NCBI GenBank assembly: GCA_964598995.1
Contig: CAZRDR010000055.1
Coordinates: forward strand, 1 to 24,410
Source of the DNA: JACROF01 sp964598995
Lineage (GTDB): Bacteria > Patescibacteriota > Microgenomatia > Levybacterales > UBA12049
Length of the DNA stretch: 24,410 nucleotides
Reading direction: 5' to 3'
The notes beneath the pieces were generated by a model that worked only from the letters and a program-made list of their open reading frames with translations, was not told where the DNA came from and made no database searches. The position numbers were made by a program, and so were the translations under genes. This document shows, in pieces, positions 7,380-13,526 of this stretch (its first letter is position 1; every line of letters begins with the position of its first letter).

Positions 7380-8606
7380 TTAATCTGCGTACTTCTTAAG
7401 CACCGTCTCAGCCAGATCATCAAAGCGTACAACTCCTTCTAAATGTCTGGCAGGATCTGTAACAGGCAGTGCATATACTTTATACCGAAGCATTTTTTTA
7501 ACTGCGATATCTTTAGGAGTTGTGACATGAATAACAACGAGATTTTGCTCCATGACATCACGAATTGGTGTCTCGTGAGAGTGAACGAAAAGATCATGAA
7601 CATTCACTACTCCGACTAACTCATTCGCTTCATTAGTTATATAAATATATGGCAGATAACTTACTTCTTCTGTTCGCTCTTTAATCATACTTATAACGTC
7701 ACCCACATTATGATTGACTTCAATAACAAAATATTCTGAGGTGATGAGTTCACCAATAGGAGTTCTAGATAATTTAAGTAGTGCATTCAATTCAGCTGCT
7801 TTTTTCTTAGGCAAAGAACTGAGGATTTCGTCTCGTTTTTCGGCCGATAACGTAAGTAAAATATCGACTGCTTCATCTGGGTCTATCAATTCGATAAGAT
7901 CTGCTGATTTCTCAGGTGAAAATCGTCTGAAGAGGGCTGTCTGATAGCTCGCATTAAGATCTCCGATAACCTCGGCTGCGTACTCCTCGTCCAAATTATT
8001 GACGATCTTATCGACGTTACGGATATTCGTCTTTTCTAAGTAATCTGCTAAGTCTTCAGGCCTAATACGATCGAGATTATCTAAGCCTTTCTTCAGTTGG
8101 ACATTACCCCTCGCAAGTTCCAGCGGCTGGATCTCAGACCAGGAGAGAAAATGCGGATGCGTATCCATTTTGAGAACTCTATAAACTGGCAGCGCTGCAT
8201 CTTCTAGCTTTATCCAGCGCAGGATACCTCTAAATCCGATATCAACACCTGATACATAAAACGAAGGCTTATCGCCTTCGTTATCTTGGATCGTGACGTC
8301 ATTAACTCTGACGACTTTGTGACCCTCGACGTCGATAATTTGCTTGTCGAGGAGATTTTTAACAAGGGAGAGATCTTGATCAGTTGGATCAGAAATACTA
8401 AATTCGTCTTTTAAGGTAAGTACGTGATTTACTTTCTTTAATGCATCAGCTGGAATTAAGAGATCATCTTTGGAAGGAGATTTAACGACGAGTTTGGTAA
8501 TCAGCGGAGTCTCAGCAGCTAGAAAAAGTACATCCTCTAATTTACCCAAATGCTTCCCCCCCTCGGTCATGACTTGTTTGCCTTTAAGGCGTGAAAAATA
8601 CAACAT
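7380..8606 (-). CDS. PRC-barrel / MgtE_N / CBS-pair protein, putative regulator of the NRAMP-like carrier
   Basis: A soluble 408-residue protein. Residues 3-150 resemble two PRC-barrel-like halves (GKQVMTEGGKHLGKLEDVLF; DKQIIDVEGHKVVRVNDVTI). Residues ~175-280 match the superhelical N-domain of the magnesium channel MgtE (RPEDLADYL, AAEVIGDL, LIELIDPDEAVDIL, LSSLPKKKAAEL). Residues ~285-405 are a CBS pair (IGELITSEYFVIEVN; IRDVMEQNLVVIHV). The MgtE membrane domain is absent; instead an NRAMP-like carrier starts two bases after the stop. In MgtE these cytosolic domains sense Mg2+ and gate the pore, so I infer they regulate the carrier here. A good Shine-Dalgarno (AAAAGGAA) lies before the ATG at 8606. 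A promoter at 8731-8760 and a long leader precede it. Confidence 0.88.
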   Translation of the reverse strand: MLYFSRLKGKQVMTEGGKHLGKLEDVLFLAAETPLITKLVVKSPSKDDLLIPADALKKVNHVLTLKDEFSISDPTDQDLSLVKNLLDKQIIDVEGHKVVRVNDVTIQDNEGDKPSFYVSGVDIGFRGILRWIKLEDAALPVYRVLKMDTHPHFLSWSEIQPLELARGNVQLKKGLDNLDRIRPEDLADYLEKTNIRNVDKIVNNLDEEYAAEVIGDLNASYQTALFRRFSPEKSADLIELIDPDEAVDILLTLSAEKRDEILSSLPKKKAAELNALLKLSRTPIGELITSEYFVIEVNHNVGDVISMIKERTEEVSYLPYIYITNEANELVGVVNVHDLFVHSHETPIRDVMEQNLVVIHVTTPKDIAVKKMLRYKVYALPVTDPARHLEGVVRFDDLAETVLKKYAD

Positions 8607-8725
8607 AATAAATTCCTTTTAACGATGAAAATTACAAAACGAAGAAAGACGCAACTAGAGAAAGTGTGAAGATAAAGGTCGTAAGCTGTCTTCGTCTAGA
8701 TAATTTTCCATACGTGTCTCTTCTA
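8607..8725 (-). promoter_or_regulatory. Long structured leader of the metal-transport operon
   Basis: From the predicted transcription start near 8725 to the ATG at 8606 the leader is about 120 bases, far longer than the near-zero leaders elsewhere in the window. The 5' segment ATGGAAAATTA (8711-8701) can pair with TAATTTTCAT (8634-8625) with one bulge, and ACGAAGA just inside can pair with TCTTCGT. Alternatively, CCTTT in the middle could pair with AAAGG of the Shine-Dalgarno. I do not see the conserved cores of known Mn2+ (yybP-ykoY) or Mg2+ (M-box) riboswitches. Confidence 0.45.
8655..8711 (-). CDS. Possible 18-residue leader peptide (upstream ORF)
   Basis: Inside the leader, the ATG at 8711 opens 18 codons ending in TAG: MENYLDEDSLRPLSSHFL. 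It begins about 14 bases after the predicted transcription start and has only a weak upstream purine stretch (AGAAGAGA). An acidic run (DED) and an Arg-Pro pair are present. Acidic and proline-containing leader peptides control Mg2+ transporter genes in Salmonella (mgtL), where such codons stall or destabilise ribosomes at low Mg2+. An 18-codon open frame is likely by chance once an ATG exists, so the evidence is the position and gene context rather than the sequence alone. Confidence 0.3.
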   Translation of the reverse strand: MENYLDEDSLRPLSSHFL

Positions 8726-8730
8726 TAAAA

Positions 8731-8760
8731 ATTGTATTCCCGTGCGATTCAGCTTGTCAA
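8731..8760 (-). promoter_or_regulatory. Promoter of the MgtE_N/CBS-NRAMP operon
   Basis: On the minus strand: TTGACA (8760-8755), 18-base spacer, TACAAT (8736-8731). Both boxes are close to the sigma-70 consensus. It lies 13 bases below the end of the Gln-rich gene. Confidence 0.75.
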
Positions 8761-8773
8761 CCTACAAAAGTAA

Positions 8774-9328
8774 TTATCCACTCGCACCACGGTTCATTTC
8801 AGCTCTTGTCTGAGCCTGACGAAGGGCTATTGGTGGTTCTTTTTTCTTTTGTTCCTCGATTTCTGCCATTTTCTTTTGTTGTTTTTCTGCTTCTTCCTGT
8901 TCTAATCGTTCTTGCGTTGTTGGCTCTTGTTTCTTTCGATTAAATGTCGGGTCGAAATACACCTGGTTATGCAGCTGCTGCAGACGCTGTCTTGCCTGTG
9001 CTAGTTTTTGCTGTCGATCCTGTTGATCTTTCGCTTCTAATTGCTGCGTGGCAAGCTGTGATGCTGCCGCATCATCCTGAGGATTTTGCTGCTGATTGTG
9101 TTGCTGGGTGGCTGTCTCGTTGAATTGATCAGTGAGTGCCTTACCTGCATCGACAGCTCCTCCTGAACTAGCCATGGAATCAGAACCAATGCCTAAATTA
9201 CTCCCTGTCGTCTGAGTCGCGACAGATGAGGCAACTGATGAGGTTTGTTGTTTTACTGTTTGTTTTACTTGCGAGACACCCTGTTCAAAAGCATCTTCAA
9301 ATGATCCAAAAACATTTCCGGCAGGCAT
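8774..9328 (-). CDS. Unrecognised Gln-rich coiled-coil protein (184 aa)
   Basis: A 184-residue protein with low-complexity composition: a Ser/Thr/Gly-rich first half after MPAGNVFGSFEDAFEQG, a Gln-rich middle (around QQHNQQQNPQDD and DRQQKLAQARQRLQQL), then a Glu/Lys/Gln helix and a tail EPPIALRQAQTRAEMNRGASG. No membrane segment, signal peptide or catalytic motif is visible. Its overall form resembles uncharacterised families restricted to Patescibacteria, but I cannot name one with certainty. The gene sits between the inverted-repeat unit carrying the first S23 gene and the promoter of the metal-transport operon. The AT-rich sequence before its ATG is part of that repeat arm, so an insertion there may have replaced the original promoter. 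Confidence 0.75.
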   Translation of the reverse strand: MPAGNVFGSFEDAFEQGVSQVKQTVKQQTSSVASSVATQTTGSNLGIGSDSMASSGGAVDAGKALTDQFNETATQQHNQQQNPQDDAAASQLATQQLEAKDQQDRQQKLAQARQRLQQLHNQVYFDPTFNRKKQEPTTQERLEQEEAEKQQKKMAEIEEQKKKEPPIALRQAQTRAEMNRGASG

Positions 9329-9337
9329 AATTATATA

Positions 9338-9771
9338 AATTACTAATTACTCTAATTTCTAATGTCTAACGTTAAGTTATTTTTCTATAAATTGCATTAA
9401 AGATTAGATTTAATTCTTTTGCTTCCTGCCATATTATTTTCGCATCTTCGCTTAAGTATGGACAAGCCACAACTACCATTTGTACAAAATGTTTAACTTC
9501 TCTTGACTCTTTTTTACAAATACCGATTTTATGTCTAAAGTCGAGTCTACTTTCAGCATCATCCGCCTCACAATAATTTGCTCCAACACTCGTACCACAT
9601 TTTATTAATTGGACTATTAAAGGATCTGTTACCGGACCCCTCGGTATTTTTTTACAGAACCTAATCACCTGTTCTCCAAACTTTCCAGTTCTTTTCTCTA
9701 AATCGTAATTTTTAATTGTAGACTCATTAACCATTTCTTAGAATAATTAGGTTAATTAGAAATTAGTAATT
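9338..9771. mobile_element. Inverted-repeat-bounded S23 cassette 1
   Basis: The four-helix gene is flanked by AATTACTAATT (9338-9348) and its exact inverse AATTAGTAATT (9761-9771), 11 of 11 bases. Inside each arm come further CTAATT/AATTAG words (9351-9364 and 9743-9757) extending the similarity imperfectly. The right arm reaches into the stop codon of the SufT-like gene (9770-9772), so the unit abuts that gene directly. No target-site duplication is obvious. The inside is just the one ORF. Compare 20588-21008. Confidence 0.5.
9372..9734 (-). CDS. Four-helix bundle protein (S23 / 23S rRNA intervening-sequence protein family), copy 1
   Basis: A 120-residue all-helical protein of the four-helix bundle / S23 family. 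It starts MVNESTIKNYDLEKRTGKFGEQVIRFCKKIP, then has the family's characteristic QLIKCGTSVGANYCEADDAES (small residues and Asn packing helix two), FRHKIGICKKESREVKHFVQM, and a final helix KELNLIFNAIYRKI. Length matches the family (about 115-125). The family was first known from ORFs in intervening sequences within 23S rRNA genes, and related proteins (Avd) assist diversity-generating retroelements; its function elsewhere is unsettled. Here it lies between the Gln-rich gene and the SufT-like gene and is bounded by AT-rich inverted repeats at 9338-9348 and 9761-9771. A TATTCT five bases before the ATG could be a -10 box. It is a distant paralogue of the gene at 20605-20982. Confidence 0.88.
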   Translation of the reverse strand: MVNESTIKNYDLEKRTGKFGEQVIRFCKKIPRGPVTDPLIVQLIKCGTSVGANYCEADDAESRLDFRHKIGICKKESREVKHFVQMVVVACPYLSEDAKIIWQEAKELNLIFNAIYRKIT

Positions 9772-10078
9772 ACCGAATGATTCCCAGCTCTTCTTTCTGA
9801 TCGTCAGAAATTTTATCAGGATCCCATGGCGGATCCCAGACTAAATCTATTGTAACACTTTTAACTCCCTTAACTTTTTTGACTGCCTCGGGGATCCATT
9901 CACGAAAGACATATGACAACGGGCATCCAGGGGTCGTTAGTGTCATCGTAATCTCAACAGAGCCTGATTCGTGATCAATTTTCAATCCATAAATGAGTCC
10001 GAGATCAACGATATTAATATGCAACTCTGGATCGATGATTTCTTTTAACTGAGTGAGGATTTGTTCCTGTGTTATCAT
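9770..10078 (-). CDS. MIP18/DUF59 (SufT-like) Fe-S assembly protein
   Basis: A 102-residue cytosolic protein of the MIP18/DUF59 family. It has IDPELHINIVDLGLIYGL at residues ~16-34 (the DPE and V-D-L-G-L-I-Y signature) and T-L-T-T-P-G-C-P-L near residue 50, whose Cys is the reactive conserved residue. It ends VWDPPWDPDKISDDQKEELGI, the usual V-W-D-P-P-W tail. Family members such as SufT and PaaD-like proteins help deliver or mature Fe-S clusters. No other suf/isc genes are in the window, so it may act alone or with genes elsewhere. Start codons of this gene and of the divergent unknown gene are only 7 bases apart, so the two share a control region. Confidence 0.93.
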   Translation of the reverse strand: MITQEQILTQLKEIIDPELHINIVDLGLIYGLKIDHESGSVEITMTLTTPGCPLSYVFREWIPEAVKKVKGVKSVTIDLVWDPPWDPDKISDDQKEELGIIR

Positions 10079-10085
10079 TATCTGT
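10070..10085 (+). promoter_or_regulatory. Leaderless-type extended -10 promoter of the divergent unknown gene
   Basis: TGT-TATCAT (10070-10078) is an extended -10 motif (TGN directly before the hexamer), and its end is 7 bases from the ATG at 10086. No good -35 box lies 17 bases upstream, as is common for extended -10 promoters. It overlaps the start codon of the SufT-like gene on the other strand. Confidence 0.5.
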
Positions 10086-10856
10086 ATGTCAGAACTCGGT
10101 CAATCAGAGGAAAAAAAGGCTGGACTTTCTCCTCTTGAGAGAAGTATCTTCAGTGATTATAAGTTGTCATTTGCTCACGCACAAGGAGGATATGAAGCTC
10201 AAGAAAGGATGTTTATTGATTTTAGTACCCACTATACTCCCAGTCCTGACTTGTCATTTCCTACATTACGAAAAGATATCCAACGCGCCGTTGACGAATT
10301 ATGGGTACCGCACAGACATACAGAGACGATAAAACCTCAAGATAGTGATAAAGAACGAGAACTTACTCCAACACACATCGTGAACGAACTAAACTATCGC
10401 TGGGATCAATATGCTCAAGCGTTAGGACATTTCCTTTATGGTATAGATATTGCAGAAGAAGATATGCTCGAACAAATGGCAACCTATGAATCTGCGCCAC
10501 AAGACTTTACGACTATTATTGCATCAGATATGGTGAAAAGAGATTTAGAATTTCAACGAAAAGGCAGACCTAAAGCAACAACCGAGCAAAAGAAATGGGA
10601 GAGTTTTATTAGAAAGCACGCTGTTGAAGGCGTATCCACAGGAAATCCTCGCATCGATAACTATTATCAGCTTATACAACAAGCCTTAAATGAGGCACAA
10701 AGCCTTGATAGACAGCAACAGTATGAAGATATTCCTCCCCATCTTGATCTGGTTATCGCTTTATCTGATCTCGCTCAAGAATGGGAAACTCACCACCCCG
10801 GACAAACATTTTATGGAGATAATCCTTCCACAGAGCCACCGACTGTTACTGGATAA
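10086..10856 (+). CDS. Unrecognised soluble protein (256 aa)
   Basis: A 256-residue mostly helical protein beginning MSELGQSEEKKAGLSPLERS. It has no signal peptide, membrane segment or recognisable motif. The middle includes ELNYRWDQYAQALGHFLYGIDIAEEDM, and the end is a Pro/Thr-rich tail (EPPTVTG). I do not recognise a family. The frame opens upstream at 10053, but the ATG at 10086 is preferred because it follows a leaderless-type -10 box by seven bases and leaves the SufT-like start free. It converges on recR with a one-base gap, and no terminator separates them. Confidence 0.75.
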   Translation: MSELGQSEEKKAGLSPLERSIFSDYKLSFAHAQGGYEAQERMFIDFSTHYTPSPDLSFPTLRKDIQRAVDELWVPHRHTETIKPQDSDKERELTPTHIVNELNYRWDQYAQALGHFLYGIDIAEEDMLEQMATYESAPQDFTTIIASDMVKRDLEFQRKGRPKATTEQKKWESFIRKHAVEGVSTGNPRIDNYYQLIQQALNEAQSLDRQQQYEDIPPHLDLVIALSDLAQEWETHHPGQTFYGDNPSTEPPTVTG

Positions 10857-10857
10857 C

Positions 10858-11472
10858 TTAGTAACTGCTTCGTCCTTCCATGGCACGTTGGAGGGTAACG
10901 CTGTCAGCATATTCCAGATCGGCACCTATTGGCAATCCACGACCGATACGAGTAACGCTCACTGACGGGAATTTCTCACGCATTTCTTTAGCGATATACA
11001 TCGCTGTCGCCTCACCTTCCATCGTCGGATTAGTCGCTAGGATTATTTCTTTTACCGTATGCCCGTTCTGGCTATCTCTCACCCGATCAAATAACTGACG
11101 AATGTAGATCTCATCTGGTCCAATACTATTTAACGGATCGATCTTGCCATGCAGGACATGATACACACCGTTATATCTTCCACTTTTCTCAAGTGCTAAG
11201 ACGTCCAGTGCTTGCTCGACGACACAAATCGTCCCATGATCACGACTAGAACTTGAACAATAACTGCAGGGATCTTCCTCACCCACTGAGTAACAAATCG
11301 AACAAAGCACCGTATTTGCTTTAAGGTTCTTAACTGATTCAGCAAATTTATCGAGTTCTTGCTGTGGAACATGGAGTAAATAAAATGTCAGTCGTTGAGC
11401 AGTTTTGGGTCCGACGCCAGGAAGTTTTTCAAATGACTCAATCGTTGATTGGATAGCTTTGGGGATACGCAT
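10858..11472 (-). CDS. recR: Recombination mediator RecR
   Basis: A 204-residue protein matching RecR in length and domain order. It has an N-terminal helix-hairpin-helix (LPGVGPKTAQR, residues 17-27), a four-cysteine zinc finger (C57, C60, C69, C72), a Toprim domain starting at residue 81 (ICVVEQALDVLALE) and the C-terminal GRGLPIGADLEYADSVTL. With RecO it loads RecA on gapped DNA. The usual partner cluster dnaX-ybaB-recR is broken: dnaX and ybaB lie 2 kb away in the same orientation, with prs and an acetyltransferase in between. The ATG follows a large hairpin by one base; the 3' arm of that hairpin contains GGGGAG nine bases before the ATG, the only Shine-Dalgarno candidate, so folding could limit translation. 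Confidence 0.97.
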   Translation of the reverse strand: MRIPKAIQSTIESFEKLPGVGPKTAQRLTFYLLHVPQQELDKFAESVKNLKANTVLCSICYSVGEEDPCSYCSSSSRDHGTICVVEQALDVLALEKSGRYNGVYHVLHGKIDPLNSIGPDEIYIRQLFDRVRDSQNGHTVKEIILATNPTMEGEATAMYIAKEMREKFPSVSVTRIGRGLPIGADLEYADSVTLQRAMEGRSSY

Positions 11473-11473
11473 A

Positions 11474-11519
11474 AGGGGTTTCTCCCCGCTCTTTGTACAA
11501 ACTGCGGGGTGAAACCCCT
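11474..11519. repeat. Large hairpin, copy 2, in the recR leader
   Basis: Arms AGGGGTTTCTCCCCGC (11474-11489) and GCGGGGTGAAACCCCT (11504-11519) pair at 15 of 16 positions with the same T-T mismatch as copy 1 at 3939-3985. Relative to copy 1 the inner pairs change from TA/TA to GC/GC and an outer pair from A-T to G-C, so pairing is conserved while sequence changes. The loop holds the palindrome TTTGTACAAA. The hairpin ends one base before recR. Confidence 0.88.
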
Positions 11520-11549
11520 GAACAAAAAGCGGTTCTAAACAGTCTATCT

Positions 11550-11578
11550 AGACTAGCACATTAGCCTCAAATTCTCAA
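11550..11578 (-). promoter_or_regulatory. Probable recR promoter with overlapping dyad
   Basis: On the minus strand: TTGAGA (11578-11573), 17-base spacer ending in TGC, then TAGTCT (11555-11550), an extended -10 form. A 14-base dyad AGTCTATCTAGACT (11541-11554) overlaps the -10 box and could be an operator. The transcript would carry the 11474-11519 hairpin in a ~70-base leader. Confidence 0.45.
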
Positions 11579-11587
11579 GCAAAGCAG

Positions 11588-12484
11588 TTACTTAAGTGCT
11601 TCAGCAATAGACTGAGCGAGTGATAAAATCTGAAGCTTCGGGAAGCGTTTTTCTTCGGGAACGTAGACCGAATCTGTCACATAAACTTTATCAACTGCAG
11701 AAAACTCGAGAATCTTTGGCGCATCTGCTGAGAACACAGGGTGCGTAACGAAGACATAGACTTCTTTTGCGCCTTTATCTTTGAGGGCTTGAGCTGCTTT
11801 CACGATCGTTCCGCCACTTGAGATCATATCATCAACGATAACGACTCGATGCGTAACTTCCCCTTCGATTCCAGACATTTCGATGCTCCCGGTCGCAAGA
11901 TCTCGATTCTTCTCAATTGTCACATACGGCATATCGGATAGAAGTTCTGACAGCATCTTTATGCGGCGTATTCCCCCCATATCAGGTGAGACGAGAACCG
12001 TATCAAGACCGTTCCATTTTTGTTTTTTGATCTCCTCGGCAAAGAGTGGTAAAGCTGACAGATGGACCATCGGAATTGAAAAAACTTCAGGGATTTTGGC
12101 GGTGTGAAGATCGAAAGAAATTACTTTATTAATATGCACTGACTGCATCGTATTCACGATAACCTCAAGTGAGACTGCTTCTCCATCGCGGAATACATGA
12201 TCCTGTCGTTGGTACCCTAAATATGGAACGACAGCTGTTATCGACTTAGCACCACTTCTTTTAGCAGCGTCAGATAGGAGGTAGAGTTCAAAATAACTCG
12301 TATCAACAGGTGTGGTCGTGGGTTGAACGATGACGACATCTTCATCGACAACTCGTTCTTGGAGTTGGATGCGTCGTTCGCCGTCAGGAAAAATAAATAT
12401 TTCAACAGGAGAGAGCTTGGTGCCTAATTCTTTGGCGACTTTTTCGGCTAAAGGCTTATTCGAACTGCCACTGAAGAGTTTCAT
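11588..12484 (-). CDS. prs: Ribose-phosphate pyrophosphokinase
   Basis: A 298-residue enzyme from the ATG at 12484 that makes PRPP from ribose-5-phosphate and ATP. It has the N-terminal LFSGSSNKPLAEKVAKELG, FPDGERRIQL, a DLHTAKIPEVF block (usual DLHxxQIxGFF, altered here) at ~125, SPDMGGIRRIK (usual SPDxGGxxRA) and the PRPP loop VVIVDDMISSGGTI at ~214. The segment RQDHVFRDGEAVS replaces the usual RQDRK...REPIS, so this is a divergent form. It is slightly shorter than the typical ~310 residues. The frame extends to a TTG at 12505, but a -10 box (TAGAAT) lies within that stretch, so ATG is preferred. Its substrate can come from the zwf/pgl/gnd branch further along the window. Confidence 0.95.
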   Translation of the reverse strand: MKLFSGSSNKPLAEKVAKELGTKLSPVEIFIFPDGERRIQLQERVVDEDVVIVQPTTTPVDTSYFELYLLSDAAKRSGAKSITAVVPYLGYQRQDHVFRDGEAVSLEVIVNTMQSVHINKVISFDLHTAKIPEVFSIPMVHLSALPLFAEEIKKQKWNGLDTVLVSPDMGGIRRIKMLSELLSDMPYVTIEKNRDLATGSIEMSGIEGEVTHRVVIVDDMISSGGTIVKAAQALKDKGAKEVYVFVTHPVFSADAPKILEFSAVDKVYVTDSVYVPEEKRFPKLQILSLAQSIAEALK

Positions 12485-12522
12485 GTGTCTGTATTCTACA
12501 AACAAAGCTTAAACCTTTGCAA
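12485..12522 (-). promoter_or_regulatory. Leaderless-type promoter of prs
   Basis: On the minus strand: TTGCAA (12522-12517), 18-base spacer, TAGAAT (12498-12493), then 8 bases to the ATG at 12484. No Shine-Dalgarno fits in that gap. Confidence 0.6.
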
Positions 12523-12528
12523 GTAGGC

Positions 12529-13080
12529 TTATAAAAACTTCACCATTATTATTTCATCAACGAGTTCACCATGATACAGTGCTTTCTTAGGGATTTGCCC
12601 AACCTTCTGAAAACCATTCTTTTCGTAAACATGTATTCCTCTTTCATTGACAGAATAAACAGTCAACTGGAGCATCTGCAGCCCTATTTTTCGTGCCAGA
12701 TCACTTAAAATTTGGATCATCTCACTTCCGATTCCTTCTTCTCGATAATTCTCAGCCAGACTGATATTGAAATGACCTTCGTGTTTGGATCTTCGTTCCA
12801 TTCTCGTAACATCAGAAGCACCGACAATCTCCTCATTATGAATCGCTAAGAGAAAAAACCCAGTGTCGTTTTGGAGATTATGAAATATTTTCTCTAGGTA
12901 TTCTCTTTCTTCTCTTAAAGAAATCTGTTCGCCACTAAAAGCGATGAACGTATCCTCACGACTAAGTGTATTAATATACTCAGTCATTTTCTCGAGATCT
13001 TCTTCACGAGGAAGACGAAAGACAATCTGTTTGCCTTTTTTTGAAGTGAACTCAGAAATAATTGTTCCAGGAGAAAACAT
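12529..13080 (-). CDS. GNAT-family N-acetyltransferase
   Basis: A 183-residue GNAT acetyltransferase from the ATG at 13080. The acetyl-CoA-binding signature R-E-E-G-I-G-S (in NYREEGIGSEMIQIL) is preceded by strand FNISLAENY and followed by LQMLQLTVYSVNERGIHVYEKNGFQKVGQ, the standard Y-x-K-x-G-F ending of RimI/RimL-like enzymes. The N-terminal half (IVFRLPREEDLEKMTEYINTL) is the usual first strand and helix. The acceptor (protein N-terminus, small amine or antibiotic) cannot be predicted. The frame also opens at a TTG at 13107, but this lies at a small hairpin (GGATG/CATCC), so it is less likely. It sits behind ybaB and the 13116-13201 structured element and 44 bases before prs. Confidence 0.9.
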   Translation of the reverse strand: MFSPGTIISEFTSKKGKQIVFRLPREEDLEKMTEYINTLSREDTFIAFSGEQISLREEREYLEKIFHNLQNDTGFFLLAIHNEEIVGASDVTRMERRSKHEGHFNISLAENYREEGIGSEMIQILSDLARKIGLQMLQLTVYSVNERGIHVYEKNGFQKVGQIPKKALYHGELVDEIIMVKFL

Positions 13081-13115
13081 AACAAAGCAAGGATGAAACC
13101 CATCCAATTTTAAAC

Positions 13116-13201
13116 AGGAAAAAGAGCAGCGCCATTCTCACGAAGTGAGATCGAATTTACTTCGAAGGCGCGTCGAGAAAAAACGTAGTTTTGTCTCGAG
13201 A
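13116..13201 (-). ncRNA. Structured repeat element, copy A (candidate RNA)
   Basis: It starts seven bases after the ybaB stop. On the minus strand, in order: a hairpin TCGAGACAAAAC / GTTTTTTCTCGA with a 3-base loop and one mismatch; an opening stem GCGCC; hairpin TCGAA-GTAAA-TTCGA; hairpin TCTCAC-TTC-GTGAGA; closing stem GGCGC; then TGCTCTTTTTCCT. The U-rich end could act as a weak terminator. Copy B at 23859-23946 has 31 of 32 identical bases in the hairpin block and 15 of 15 in the U-rich end, while the inner stems differ but still pair. The minus strand is favoured because the U-tract follows the closing stem and both copies follow minus-strand stop codons. Confidence 0.7.
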
Positions 13202-13207
13202 CAAATG

Positions 13208-13498
13208 TTACTTCCCCCCCATCCCTCCGAGAAGTCCGCCTAAGCCGCCAGACATTTCCTGAAGTTTTTTAGCTGCTACTTCTTGTGACTTTTTAACAGC
13301 TTCATTTACTGCTTCGACGATATCTTTATCAGATTTGCCGTTCGTCTTAATCTCTTTAAGTTTTTGATCGCCTGTGATGACGATAAGAACGCCTTTTTTC
13401 TCAACAGTAATTTCTTCAGCTGCTAACTGGCGCTGTATTTGCATCGCCTGGTCACGCATTTTTTTAAGTTCGCCTAATTGTCCAAATGGATTTTGCAT
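13208..13498 (-). CDS. ybaB: YbaB/EbfC nucleoid-associated protein
   Basis: A 96-residue YbaB/EbfC family protein. It begins with a helix MQNPFGQLGELKKMRDQAMQIQRQLAAEEI, then strand VEKKGVLIVITGDQKLKEIKTNGK, and ends in a helix plus the Met/Gly-rich tail LGGLLGGMGGK typical of the family. Members are dimers that bind DNA with little specificity, usually encoded between dnaX and recR. The gene lies 28 bases behind dnaX, and the linking sequence carries an extended Shine-Dalgarno, AAAGGCGGTGAT, close to the complement of the 16S rRNA tail. The stop codon at 13208-13210 is followed after six bases by the structured element at 13116-13201, which may end the operon. Confidence 0.95.
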   Translation of the reverse strand: MQNPFGQLGELKKMRDQAMQIQRQLAAEEITVEKKGVLIVITGDQKLKEIKTNGKSDKDIVEAVNEAVKKSQEVAAKKLQEMSGGLGGLLGGMGGK

Positions 13499-13526
13499 AA
13501 AGTTAAATCACCGCCTTTCTGTATTA

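Noticed and set aside
13081..13107. Small hairpin GGATG-GGTTT-CATCC before the acetyltransferase ATG as a terminator
   Set aside because: A five-base stem with no U-tract; likely incidental.
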